From: Flavisolibacter amylovorans
GTDB taxonomy: Bacteria; Bacteroidota; Bacteroidia; Chitinophagales; Chitinophagaceae
Direction: 5' to 3'
Length of the DNA: 64,000 nt
Assembly: GCF_039541815.1 (NCBI RefSeq)
Contig: NZ_BAABGY010000007.1
Coordinates: forward strand, 744,001 to 808,000
In this document: positions 1 to 7,382 of the stretch, piece after piece
Layout: the number at the start of each line of letters is the position of its first letter
How positions within the stretch are numbered: the stretch's first letter is position 1
Program-made: the position numbers and the translations under genes
The notes under the pieces: generated by a model
What the model was told of the DNA's origin: nothing
Databases searched by the model: none
What the model saw: only the letters and a program-made list of their open reading frames with translations

Positions 1-119
1 CGCTCATTCAGGGAAGGCGCACACGTGGGTACTTACGCGATGTGCCTGCAAAACCACGCACGTAGTTCTACGATCGACCCAAAAACAGCGCAGGCCCCTG
101 CCCTATTTTCGCGGGCCGG

Positions 120-1604
120 TCACCGTAAGGGCTCACCGGCCGCGACGTCATTACGCGGATCGCGCTTCCCTGCCGGCCCTTCGGTGGCGCGGTCGGCATC
201 GCGGATGCGCACCTTCTGCCCGCGGCCTACCGAATAGCGGTCCACACCTTCCTCGCCGAGCAGCTCTACGCGGATGCGGCTTCCGCCCTCGGCGATCGTG
301 TAGCGATCGTTGCCCCGAAGACCATGCAGGCGCACCGTGCGGGTATCGCCACGCAGGAAGCGCCGCTCGTACAGCAGGCGCCCGCGCTTTCCGCCGGCAA
401 ACTGGTATACCTGCACGCGCAAGCTGTCGCCGCTGCCCGAAGCCACGAACTCTTCTTCGCGGTTGCTGCCGTACACATCCACCACGCCCGAAAGGAATTT
501 ATAATAGGACATCGCCTTATCCGCGAAGCGGTCGCGGCGGCCACGCAGGTCACGCTCGATGCGCGGGCCACTGAGCGCATACACTTCCGCGGGAAGCGCC
601 CGCACGGCGTCGCGGATTACGTCGTCGGTGAGCCGCGTCTTGATGTCCTCAAGCGCCCGCTTCCAGGTTTCGCGGTCGAGGCTGCCGAGGAAGAAGCGGT
701 CAAACGGCCAGGATTTATAGTTCAGGCTTTTCAGGTTCGAAAAATCGCCGTCGAAGGAAACCAGGAAGCGGAGTCCGAGGATCCGCATAAACCGGGGCAC
801 GGGCGCGTTGGCGCGGAAGAAGGCCTGATCGCGGTCGCGGGGGATCCCGTAGTAATACGTAGCGCCTTCGCGCTTGCGGTCGGCCCAGCGCCATTGGTCG
901 GCATGCCGGTCCCAGTCGCCTACCAGCATGTCGAGCAGGCGGGCCTTCAGGATCGACTCCGCATCGGGCACGCGGGTGCCGTCGGCGAGGATCTTCTCGA
1001 TCATGGAGGTGCTGTTGCGGGTATCGGAACCATCGGGCGTTGGCTCGCGCTCTTCGAGCATACACACCGTGTGCGCGAACATGCTGCGGAATTCGCCGAA
1101 GTCGGGATCATCGGGAATATAGTAGAACTTAGGCGCCGGGGCCACCACCCCCATCGCGCGGGCAAGACGGGAAACCACCAGCGGCGCGTAGGGATGCGCC
1201 GCCGAAACCTGGTCCTGCGTGAGGCGCCGGAAGAAGGTTTTGCGGAGCGCGGGCGGGAGTCCCATCGTCACGTCCTTATCCACGGTGCGGAGCGCCCACT
1301 CGCGGCCCTGCGCATCCTTGAGCTGCAGCGACTTCGTTTGCTTGCCGCCACCCAGCTCCGAAATCGTATAGCCCTGCGCCTTAAGGTGAAATACGGGAAG
1401 CTTCACGGGGGTTTCCCAATCGCGGCGGTAGTTGGAGCCCAGGAACAGGCGGCGAAGCCAGGTTTCGTTGCCATACTGCATGCTGGCGGCCACCAGTACC
1501 GAATCGCGCCGGCTTCCCTGCGCCTGCGTACTCCCGGCGCCCGCCAGGATCGCCAGCACCATCCAAAGCCCGGCTATTCCACTTCCTTTCTTGAAAACCT
1601 GCAC
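120..1604 (-). CDS. Secreted protein with a kinase-like (Fam20/HipA-type) fold domain
   Basis: 494 residues from a GTG start. An N-terminal signal peptide has lysines at 5-6, a hydrophobic core and a predicted cut after Ala28, leaving Gln at +1, so the product is exported. Residues 225-240 (DMLVGDWDRHADQWRW) and 255-263 (PRDRDQAFF) resemble the catalytic Asp/His and metal-binding Asp segments of Fam20C/HipA-type kinases. In Bacteroidota I know this module mainly as the middle part of roughly 1200-residue proteins that carry an N-terminal phosphoesterase and a C-terminal BamA-type barrel. Here both partners are missing: the frame stops at 120 and neither continuation of the minus strand in the last 119 bases looks like a barrel. 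It is divergent from rlmH, with a 97-bp spacer. Kinase activity is an inference from motif similarity; the substrate is unknown. Confidence 0.6.
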   Translation of the reverse strand: MQVFKKGSGIAGLWMVLAILAGAGSTQAQGSRRDSVLVAASMQYGNETWLRRLFLGSNYRRDWETPVKLPVFHLKAQGYTISELGGGKQTKSLQLKDAQGREWALRTVDKDVTMGLPPALRKTFFRRLTQDQVSAAHPYAPLVVSRLARAMGVVAPAPKFYYIPDDPDFGEFRSMFAHTVCMLEEREPTPDGSDTRNSTSMIEKILADGTRVPDAESILKARLLDMLVGDWDRHADQWRWADRKREGATYYYGIPRDRDQAFFRANAPVPRFMRILGLRFLVSFDGDFSNLKSLNYKSWPFDRFFLGSLDRETWKRALEDIKTRLTDDVIRDAVRALPAEVYALSGPRIERDLRGRRDRFADKAMSYYKFLSGVVDVYGSNREEEFVASGSGDSLRVQVYQFAGGKRGRLLYERRFLRGDTRTVRLHGLRGNDRYTIAEGGSRIRVELLGEEGVDRYSVGRGQKVRIRDADRATEGPAGKRDPRNDVAAGEPLR

Positions 1605-1687
1605 CTGATCCTTTTTGGGAGCCTTGTTGCAAAATCTATACTAAGCACGGGCGTTCCGGAAGCCGCAGCGGAAAGGGGAAAATTGCC

Positions 1688-1695
1688 TACTATTG
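1688..1695 (+). promoter_or_regulatory. Probable -7 box of rlmH
   Basis: TACTATTG matches the Bacteroidota -7 consensus TAnnTTTG at 7 of 8 positions and lies 6 nt upstream of the ATG. No clear -33 TTG was found. Confidence 0.4.
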
Positions 1696-1701
1696 CCCCT
1701 C

Positions 1702-2175
1702 ATGAAGCTATCCCTCTGGACCATCGGCAAGAACCACGAACCCTATGTAAAGGCCGGGATCGACGATTTCACGAAGCGGCTCTCCCGTTACTTCCCGGCC
1801 GAATGGCAGATCCTGCCGGTGCCCAGGAACGCAGCCACGATGGCTGAGCCCGAACTGCGGCGGCGCGAAGGCGAGCTCGTGCTCGACTGGCTGAAGCCCG
1901 ACGATTTCCTGGTCGCCCTCGACGAGCGCGGCAAGATGCTGAGCTCCGAAGGACTTGCCGCATTCCTGCAACAGCGGGCCACCGAGAGCACCCGGCACAT
2001 CGTGTTCCTCATCGGTGGCGCTTTCGGCCTCGACCCTGCCGTGTTGAAGCGGGCGCAGCTCCAGTGGTCGCTTTCCGCGCTAACCTTTCCGCACCAGCTC
2101 GTGCGGTTGCTGCTGGCGGAGCAGCTCTACCGTGCATGCACCATCCTCCGCAACGAGAAGTACCACCATAAGTGA
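1702..2175 (+). CDS. rlmH: 23S rRNA (pseudouridine1915-N3)-methyltransferase RlmH
   Basis: 157 residues, the usual length of this SPOUT-class enzyme, which methylates pseudouridine 1915 in helix 69 of 23S rRNA using SAM. Family hallmarks are the LIGGAFGL segment (usually IGGxxG) forming part of the SAM-binding knot, and the C-terminal stretch with EQLYRA followed by the terminal YHHK. An in-frame TTG three codons upstream exists, but the ATG gives the standard N-terminus MKLSLWTIGK. A near-consensus -7 box (TACTATTG) ends 6 nt before the ATG, implying a very short or absent leader. The stop codon is followed at once by an AT-rich word repeat. Confidence 0.95.
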   Translation: MKLSLWTIGKNHEPYVKAGIDDFTKRLSRYFPAEWQILPVPRNAATMAEPELRRREGELVLDWLKPDDFLVALDERGKMLSSEGLAAFLQQRATESTRHIVFLIGGAFGLDPAVLKRAQLQWSLSALTFPHQLVRLLLAEQLYRACTILRNEKYHHK

Positions 2176-2218
2176 GGTGTGGTTTATTGGTCTATTAGTT
2201 TATTGGTCTATTAGTAAA
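2176..2218 (+). repeat. Word repeat directly after the rlmH stop
   Basis: Two near-identical copies of a 16-mer built from the words TTATTGG and TCTATTAG begin a few bases after the rlmH stop. The same words return at 34749-34783 upstream of tex, and more weakly near 43110. No stable hairpin is formed. Confidence 0.7.
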
Positions 2219-2312
2219 AGCGGAGCGGCAGTTGCTTCAGGCTGCGGCCGCAACTGGGGTCAGTTAAGCCGCCATCCCCTGACCGCAAAACGGCAACATC
2301 CGGCATTCCACC

Positions 2313-2320
2313 TACTTTTG
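2313..2320 (+). promoter_or_regulatory. Probable -7 box of the rhomboid gene
   Basis: TACTTTTG is a perfect TAnnTTTG match 17 nt upstream of the ATG at 2338; the -33 element is not obvious. Confidence 0.45.
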
Positions 2321-2337
2321 CCGCCAACTTGTTCCAC

Positions 2338-2991
2338 ATGAGCATCAGCATGACCATCAGCATCATCCTCATTACCGTGCTTGTTTCGATCGGTGGTTTC
2401 AGCAGCCCCAAAACGGTGGACGACCTGATCTACCATCCGCCATCGGTTCAACGTGGCCAGTGGTACCGGTTCTTTACCTGTGGGCTGATCCATGGCGATG
2501 TGTTCCACCTCGCGTTCAACATGATCTCGCTGTACCTGTTCGGGCGCTTCGTGGAGCAAAAGTTCCTCGAGATCTTCGGCGGGGCCGGCAAGTGGTATTA
2601 CCTCGGCATGTATATACTGGCCCTCTTTGTATCGCTGCTTCCGACGCACCTCCGCAACCGGCACAACCAACACTACCGCAGCCTCGGCGCGTCGGGTGCC
2701 GTGAGCGCGGTTGTGTTTGCGGGCCTTATGGTGGCGCCCTATATCAAAGTGGGGTTGTTCATCATTCCGCCCATCATCCCGGGCTTTATTTACGGACCGC
2801 TGTACCTTATCCTCAGCTCCTATCTCGACCGGCGCGGTGGCGATAATATCAATCATTCCGCGCACTTCTGGGGCGCCCTGTTCGGGGTCGGCTTCATCAT
2901 CATTGTAGGCGCCATCGCCGGCTACCCCGCCGTCCAGGAGTTCATCAACGGCGTTCAGTATTACCTGCGGGCGGAAGGCTGGACCAGGTAA
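2338..2991 (+). CDS. Rhomboid family intramembrane serine protease
   Basis: 217 residues with six hydrophobic segments. The rhomboid core is visible in order: HLAFNMISLYLFG in the second membrane segment (the HxxxN oxyanion region), the nucleophile loop LGASGAV (GxSG-type, catalytic Ser), and the catalytic His in HSAHFWGALFG. These enzymes cut substrate transmembrane helices within the inner membrane; the substrate cannot be told from sequence. I chose the ATG at 2338 over a TTG three codons earlier because it starts with a hydrophobic segment and follows a perfect -7 box. The last 47 bp overlap the 3' end of the convergent tilS gene. Confidence 0.88.
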   Translation: MSISMTISIILITVLVSIGGFSSPKTVDDLIYHPPSVQRGQWYRFFTCGLIHGDVFHLAFNMISLYLFGRFVEQKFLEIFGGAGKWYYLGMYILALFVSLLPTHLRNRHNQHYRSLGASGAVSAVVFAGLMVAPYIKVGLFIIPPIIPGFIYGPLYLILSSYLDRRGGDNINHSAHFWGALFGVGFIIIVGAIAGYPAVQEFINGVQYYLRAEGWTR

Positions 2992-4309
2992 ACCGAAGGG
3001 CGCGCCTCGTGGAAGGCCCCACCTTGAACCGGTCGTCGATCCGCATCCCCACCACCCACACGATCCTTTTGTGGGATTCGAGTACCCAGGCGGCTTCGCG
3101 GCGGATGCGCGACAGCTTGCTGTCGATAAAGAAGCGGGCCACCTTTTTCTTTTTGCGCATGCCCAGCGGGTAGAAGTAGTCGCCTGCTTTCCACCGCCGC
3201 AGTACAAGCGGAAACTCCAGCTCCGCTGCGTCGAGCAGGGCGATCCCGGGCCCGGCCGGTAGTTCATCGGGTAGCTGGTGCAACAGTTCCCATTCGAGCA
3301 GACCTTCTCCCACGGTTACCGCCGGTGTTTCGCGGGTGATGAGGTGCACCGTGTTGTCGGCAACAGTGAGGGGTGCGATGATGAGCCAGCGCCCGTAGCG
3401 CAGGGCGCGGTGCGAGGACGACAGTACAAAACGTCCCGATTCGGCGTGGAGCAGGCGGTGCAGCTCGCCGGTCTGCGCCGGGGTGAACCCGTACGGACGC
3501 GCCAGCTCAAAGAGCAGCGTGTCGAGCGGTACAAGCTGCAGGAGGCGCCGCACCGGCACATGCAGCTCCGCACCCCGCTGCTCCCCGATCTTCTTCAACG
3601 ATCCCGCTACCGCCTCGCGGTACAGCTGTGCCGCTTCAGTAAAGCGGACTGCATTGCCGGCAAGCACCTTCCGTACCTGTGGAAATACGGTCTCGATGGC
3701 GGGCAGCACGTGGTGGCGGAAATGATTGCGCGTGTAGTCGTCGGAGTCGTTGGAAGCATCCTCCCGCCAGGTAAGTCCTTGCTCCGTGGCATATTCCGCG
3801 ATTTCCGCACGGGTGGCGAACAGCAGGGGACGCACCACGTTGCCGGCTTTCGGCGGGATGCCCTGCAGCCCGGCGATGCCCGTGCCGCGGCAAACGTTCA
3901 TCAGCAATGTTTCCGCGTTATCGTCGGCGTGATGGGCGGTGGCGATGCGGGCGCCGGGCCAGCGGGTGGCTACGAGCTCGCGGAACCAGGCGTAGCGCAG
4001 GTCGCGGGCCGCTACCTGTATCGACACGCGGTGCTCGGCGGCATAGGTTTCGGTGGCAAAGGTCTGCTCGAAATAAGGCACGCCCCAGGCTTCGGCGAGC
4101 CCGCCCACGAACACGGCATCGCCATCGCTCTCAGCGCCGCGCAACCCGAAATGGCAATGCGCAACAGCAAACGGAATCCCGGCACGGCGACACAGTTGCG
4201 CCAGCGTCACCGAGTCAAGACCGCCGCTCACGGCTACGAGCAAGCGCTCTTTTTGCGCGAACAGGCCCTGTCGGCGGGCATATTGAAGAAAAGCGGGTAA
4301 AAGGTCCAT
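2945..4309 (-). CDS. tilS: tRNA(Ile)-lysidine synthase TilS
   Basis: 454 residues, a typical length for the three-domain form. It ligates lysine to C34 of the tRNA(Ile) CAU anticodon using ATP, changing both decoding and charging from Met to Ile; it is essential in most bacteria. The PP-loop SGGLDS is at residues 28-33; family segments follow (HCHFGLRG, ATAHHADDNAET, the RNHFRHHVLP block), and the C-terminal TilS_C domain is recognisable around WKAGDYFYPLGMRKKKKV. Its 3' end overlaps the rhomboid gene on the other strand by 47 bp, so the two transcripts would be complementary there. Confidence 0.95.
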   Translation of the reverse strand: MDLLPAFLQYARRQGLFAQKERLLVAVSGGLDSVTLAQLCRRAGIPFAVAHCHFGLRGAESDGDAVFVGGLAEAWGVPYFEQTFATETYAAEHRVSIQVAARDLRYAWFRELVATRWPGARIATAHHADDNAETLLMNVCRGTGIAGLQGIPPKAGNVVRPLLFATRAEIAEYATEQGLTWREDASNDSDDYTRNHFRHHVLPAIETVFPQVRKVLAGNAVRFTEAAQLYREAVAGSLKKIGEQRGAELHVPVRRLLQLVPLDTLLFELARPYGFTPAQTGELHRLLHAESGRFVLSSSHRALRYGRWLIIAPLTVADNTVHLITRETPAVTVGEGLLEWELLHQLPDELPAGPGIALLDAAELEFPLVLRRWKAGDYFYPLGMRKKKKVARFFIDSKLSRIRREAAWVLESHKRIVWVVGMRIDDRFKVGPSTRRALRFTWSSLPPAGNTERR

Positions 4310-4380
4310 AAGCGATCGGTGCGCACCGGCGGGCGTAATTTGGATACGTTGGTCAACAGGAAAAAACGAGCGAAAAGGGC

Positions 4381-4692
4381 TTACATCGTGAGCTCCTCGT
4401 GGGCCGAGCGCAGCTCCGAAAATGCATGGTTGTCGCCGGCGGCTTTTGCGGTCGTCATGCCCTGCTCGTACACGGCAATGGCGGCAGCCTCATCGCCCTG
4501 CCGCTCGAGCAGCTTGGCCAGGTGGTAATAAGAACCCACGTAGCCCGGATCCCGCGCCAGCAGGGCCTCGAAGAGGCTGCGGGCCGTATCGTCGTCGCCC
4601 GATTTTATGTGCTCGAGCGCCAACGCGTGGTGCAGGAAAGAGTCGTCGGGCTGCGCCTGCAGCAGCTCCTTTATTCGGGCAATGCGGTCCAT
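4381..4692 (-). CDS. Small tetratricopeptide-repeat protein
   Basis: 103 residues with no signal peptide or membrane segment, so probably cytoplasmic. Two to three TPR-like helical pairs are visible: HHALALEHIKSGDDDTARSL, then GSYYHLAKLLERQGDEAAAI, then a shorter third. TPRs are protein-binding scaffolds; the partner is unknown. It is transcribed divergently from etfB across a 97-bp spacer. A near-consensus -7 box (TACTTTTT) lies only 3 nt upstream of its ATG, suggesting a leaderless message. Confidence 0.75.
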   Translation of the reverse strand: MDRIARIKELLQAQPDDSFLHHALALEHIKSGDDDTARSLFEALLARDPGYVGSYYHLAKLLERQGDEAAAIAVYEQGMTTAKAAGDNHAFSELRSAHEELTM

Positions 4693-4695
4693 CGG

Positions 4696-4703
4696 AAAAA
4701 GTA
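4696..4703 (-). promoter_or_regulatory. Probable -7 box of the TPR gene
   Basis: On the minus strand TACTTTTT matches TAnnTTTG at 7 of 8 positions and is separated from the ATG by only 3 nt. Confidence 0.4.
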
Positions 4704-4723
4704 TTTTGGCAGTGGTGAAAGCT

Positions 4724-4731
4724 TATATTTG
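4724..4731 (+). promoter_or_regulatory. Probable -7 box of etfB
   Basis: TATATTTG is a perfect TAnnTTTG match. A TTTG at 4705-4708 could be the -33 element, although the 15-nt spacing is shorter than the usual 17-23. The resulting leader of about 50 nt contains a 6-bp hairpin (GGTTGC/GCAACC, 4742-4757). Confidence 0.5.
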
Positions 4732-4789
4732 CATGCCGGATGGTTGCTTATGCAACCTTTGGCTTCACTCCTTAAAACTGTTTGTTTAT

Positions 4790-5530
4790 ATGAAAATCTT
4801 GGTGTGTATCTCTAAGACGCCAGATACGACGGCAAAAATAGCCTTCACCGACAACAACACGAAATTCGCGGAAGCCGGCGTGCAGTGGATCATCAATCCC
4901 TACGACGAATGGTATGCCCTCGTGCGTGCCATCGAGCTGAAGGAGGCCGACGCGTCTACGACCATTCACCTCGCAACGGTAGGTGGTGCCGACGCCGAGC
5001 CCATCATCCGCAAGGCCCTGGCCCTGGGTGGCGACGAGGCGATCCGAATCAACGTGGAGCCGACCGACCCGTACCAGGTAGCGAGCGCCATCGCTGAGGT
5101 GGCCAAGGCTGGCGGCTACGACCTCATCCTCACCGGTAAGGAAACGATCGATTATAATAACGGCGCTGTGGGCGGCATGCTTTCCGAGCTGCTCGATATG
5201 CCCTATATCGCCCTCGCCACCAACCTGCAGGTAGCGGGCACCACCGCTACCGTGAAGCGCGAGATCGAAGGTGGCGAAGAGACCGTTGAGGTGGCGCTGC
5301 CCCTCGTGCTTTCCTGCCAGAAGGGTATGGCCGAGGCCCGCATCCCCAACATGCGCGGCATCATGGCGGCCCGCACCAAGCCCCTCAAGGTAGTGGAAGC
5401 CTCCGCCGAAACCCTCACCGAGGTGGCTGCCTTTGGCCTCCCCCCGGCAAAGGCCGGCGTGAAGCTCGTTTCGCCCGACCAGGTGGAAGAGCTCGTGCGC
5501 ATGCTCCACGAAGAAGCAAGAGTAATCTAA
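4790..5530 (+). CDS. etfB: Electron transfer flavoprotein subunit beta
   Basis: 246 residues. It is the AMP-binding subunit of the EtfAB heterodimer, which takes electrons from acyl-CoA and other flavin dehydrogenases and passes them to the quinone pool. The N-terminus MKILVCISKTPDTTAKI, the nucleotide-binding fold and the signature region after LVLSCQKGMAEARIPNMRG are typical. The reading frame is open further upstream, but MKILVC is the family start and follows a hydrophobic-free leader. etfA starts 71 bp downstream on the same strand and a terminator follows etfA, so the two form an operon. A GATC-rich word repeat starts immediately after the stop. Confidence 0.95.
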   Translation: MKILVCISKTPDTTAKIAFTDNNTKFAEAGVQWIINPYDEWYALVRAIELKEADASTTIHLATVGGADAEPIIRKALALGGDEAIRINVEPTDPYQVASAIAEVAKAGGYDLILTGKETIDYNNGAVGGMLSELLDMPYIALATNLQVAGTTATVKREIEGGEETVEVALPLVLSCQKGMAEARIPNMRGIMAARTKPLKVVEASAETLTEVAAFGLPPAKAGVKLVSPDQVEELVRMLHEEARVI

Positions 5531-5563
5531 CGATCTGAGATCTCAGATCTGAGATCTGACATC
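5531..5563 (+). repeat. GATCTGA word repeat between etfB and etfA
   Basis: Consecutive copies of GATCTGA and GATCTCA follow the etfB stop codon at once. The run is partly self-complementary, so it can fold. A relative is fused to the 3' end of the DUF58 gene at 43325-43363. Confidence 0.75.
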
Positions 5564-5601
5564 CCGATCACTCCATCTCCAAATCTTAAGATCCCTACAT
5601 C

Positions 5602-6561
5602 ATGTCTGTTCTCGTTTTCATCGACCATATCGACGGCCATATCAAGAAAGCTTCGCTCGAAGCGGCTTCCTATGGCGCGCAGCTCGCCGCCCAGAGCGGC
5701 ACCTCCGCTGAAGCGATCGTGCTCGGCAACCCCGAAGGCCTCTCCGACCTCGGCAAGTACGGCATCACGAAAGTGCACCAGGTGCAGGACGGCTCCCTCG
5801 CCGCCATCGACGCCCAGGTATATGCGAAGATCATTGCCGCGGCTGCCGAGCAAACCGGCGCCAACGTGATCGTGTTCTCCAACAACTCCTCCGGCAAGGC
5901 CATCGCCCCGCGCGTATCCGTGCGCCTCAAGGCCGGGCTCGTGTCGGGTGCCACCGCCCTTCCTGAAGCCGGCGGCGCCTTCACTGTACGCAAGAACGTA
6001 TTCTCCGGCAAGGCCTTCGCGCAGGTGTCAGTAAAGACCGAGCGTAAGGTGATCGCGCTCAACCCGAACGCCTTTGCCATTGCTGAAAAAGGCGGCACCG
6101 CCGAGGTGGTTCCGTTCAGCGCCACTGTAGACGCACCGCGCATCAAGGTGACCGGCTCTACCAAGACCTCCGGCAAAGTGGCCCTCACCGAAGCCGACGT
6201 GGTGGTGAGCGCCGGCCGCGGCCTCAAAGGCCCGGAAAATTGGAAGATGGTGGAGGAGCTGGCCGACGTGCTGGGCGCCGCCCTTGCCTGCAGCCGCCCC
6301 GTTGCCGATGCCCATTGGCGCCCCCACAACGAGCACGTTGGGCAGACCGGCGTAGCCATCGCCCCCAACCTGTACATTGCCATCGGTATCTCCGGCGCCA
6401 TCCAGCACCTGGCCGGCGTCAACCGCAGCAAGACCATCGTGGTCATCAACAAAGACCCGGAAGCACCCTTCTTCAAGGCCGCTGACTATGGCATTGTGGG
6501 AGACGCCTTCGAGGTGGTGCCCAAGATGCTCGAGGCTGTCCGGAAGGTGAAAGGCGCCTAA
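5602..6561 (+). CDS. etfA: Electron transfer flavoprotein subunit alpha
   Basis: 319 residues, standard length. This subunit binds FAD. The C-terminal FAD-binding signature is complete: VVSAGRGLKGPENW, then SRPVADAHW, GQTGVAIAPNLYIAIGISG and the IQHLAG segment. Together with etfB it forms the soluble electron carrier for fatty-acid and amino-acid oxidation; the nearby rocD gene is compatible with a catabolic setting but does not prove co-regulation. A strong terminator sits 14 nt after the stop. Confidence 0.96.
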   Translation: MSVLVFIDHIDGHIKKASLEAASYGAQLAAQSGTSAEAIVLGNPEGLSDLGKYGITKVHQVQDGSLAAIDAQVYAKIIAAAAEQTGANVIVFSNNSSGKAIAPRVSVRLKAGLVSGATALPEAGGAFTVRKNVFSGKAFAQVSVKTERKVIALNPNAFAIAEKGGTAEVVPFSATVDAPRIKVTGSTKTSGKVALTEADVVVSAGRGLKGPENWKMVEELADVLGAALACSRPVADAHWRPHNEHVGQTGVAIAPNLYIAIGISGAIQHLAGVNRSKTIVVINKDPEAPFFKAADYGIVGDAFEVVPKMLEAVRKVKGA

Positions 6562-6574
6562 GCAGAGCTTACAC

Positions 6575-6603
6575 TGCCACAGCCCCCGCTGTGGCATTTT
6601 TAT
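6575..6603 (+). terminator. Rho-independent terminator of etfBA
   Basis: A 9-bp perfect stem (TGCCACAGC / GCTGTGGCA) with a CCCC loop is followed by a run of T, 14 nt after the etfA stop. Confidence 0.9.
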
Positions 6604-6616
6604 TGCCTAAAATCAC

Positions 6617-6624
6617 TAGGTTTG
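6617..6624 (+). promoter_or_regulatory. Probable -7 box of the bifunctional nuclease gene
   Basis: TAGGTTTG is a perfect TAnnTTTG match just past the etfA terminator and 30 nt before the ATG at 6655. Confidence 0.5.
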
Positions 6625-6654
6625 TAACAGCAGCAAGTACAGATACACGGATAT

Positions 6655-7278
6655 ATGAAGAAAATAGAACTGGAAATTGTGGCGTTGTCGCATAGCATTA
6701 CACAAACACATTCTTATGCGGTGGTGCTGGGCGAAGTGGGTGGATTAAGACGCTTGCCGATCGTGATCGGTGGATTCGAGGCGCAGGCCATCGCGGTAGC
6801 CCTCGAAAAGATGCAGCCGAGCCGTCCGCTGACCCACGACCTGATGAAGAACTTCATGAGTGCCTTCAATATCGAGCTGCACGAGATCATCATTTCCGAC
6901 CTCCAGGAAGGCATTTTTTACTCCAAGCTGGTTTGCTCCTCCGATAACGATACCATCGAGATTGACTCCCGCACCTCCGATGCCCTTGCCCTCGCCGTAC
7001 GCTTCGGCTGCCCCGTGTATACCTACGAGCACATCCTCGACTCCGCCGGCATCATGATGGAAGACAGCAGCGCTTCAAAGCGCCGCAAATCCTCTCCCTC
7101 CGCCGCCGACGATGACGACGAGGACGATACCCCTGCAAGCTCCGGCGGCAAGGACGACCTCCGCAGCCTCTCCCTCGAAGACCTGAATACGCTGCTCAAT
7201 GAAGTGCTGGAGGCCGAGGATTACCTCCGGGCCATTGCCATCCGCGACGAGATCAACAACCGGAAAAAGAAAAAGTAA
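6655..7278 (+). CDS. Bifunctional nuclease (BFN/DUF151) family protein with C-terminal UVR motif
   Basis: 207 residues. The first ~135 residues match the BFN/DUF151 fold (LPIVIGGFEAQAIAVALE, then RPLTHDLMKNF, and SRTSDALALAVRFGCPVYTYEHIL). A low-complexity acidic/serine linker (about residues 140-170) leads to a UvrB/UvrC-type motif at about 172-204 (LSLEDLNTLLNEVLEAEDYLRAIAIRDEI, shown here only in part as the motif core). This BFN-plus-UVR layout is common in Bacteroidota. Characterised BFN proteins have DNase/RNase activity, but no biochemical role is known for this form. It has its own promoter and ends 22 nt before an inverted word repeat. Confidence 0.85.
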   Translation: MKKIELEIVALSHSITQTHSYAVVLGEVGGLRRLPIVIGGFEAQAIAVALEKMQPSRPLTHDLMKNFMSAFNIELHEIIISDLQEGIFYSKLVCSSDNDTIEIDSRTSDALALAVRFGCPVYTYEHILDSAGIMMEDSSASKRRKSSPSAADDDDEDDTPASSGGKDDLRSLSLEDLNTLLNEVLEAEDYLRAIAIRDEINNRKKKK

Positions 7279-7300
7279 CACCTGCTGCACTACAACCATT

Positions 7301-7380
7301 CAAAAGTCAAAATTCAAAAGTCAAAAGGACTCTAGGCGTCCGATCCGGTTTTTGAATTTTGACTTTTTACTTTTGACTTC
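7301..7380. repeat. Inverted AAAGTCA word repeat between the BFN gene and ispE
   Basis: The left arm (about 7301-7327) is built from CAAAAGTCAAAATTC-type words, the right arm (about 7350-7380) from their reverse complement, with a 22-nt GC-rich loop. As RNA it would fold into an AU-rich hairpin and could end BFN transcription. The right arm also supplies a perfect -7 box for ispE. Confidence 0.75.
7368..7375 (+). promoter_or_regulatory. Probable -7 box of ispE, formed by repeat sequence
   Basis: TACTTTTG, a perfect TAnnTTTG match, ends 7 nt before the ispE ATG and lies wholly inside the right arm of the word repeat. TTTTG words further up could serve as a -33 element, although spacing is short. 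Confidence 0.5.
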
Positions 7381-7382
7381 CC

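Noticed and set aside
1..119. Missing C-terminal barrel of the kinase-like protein by frameshift
   Set aside because: The reverse strand just beyond the stop gives only short frames without barrel-like sequence, though the window ends too soon to be certain.
324..1847. 507-codon plus-strand frame
   Set aside because: Antisense to the kinase-like gene and overlapping rlmH in a wrong frame; no domain pattern.
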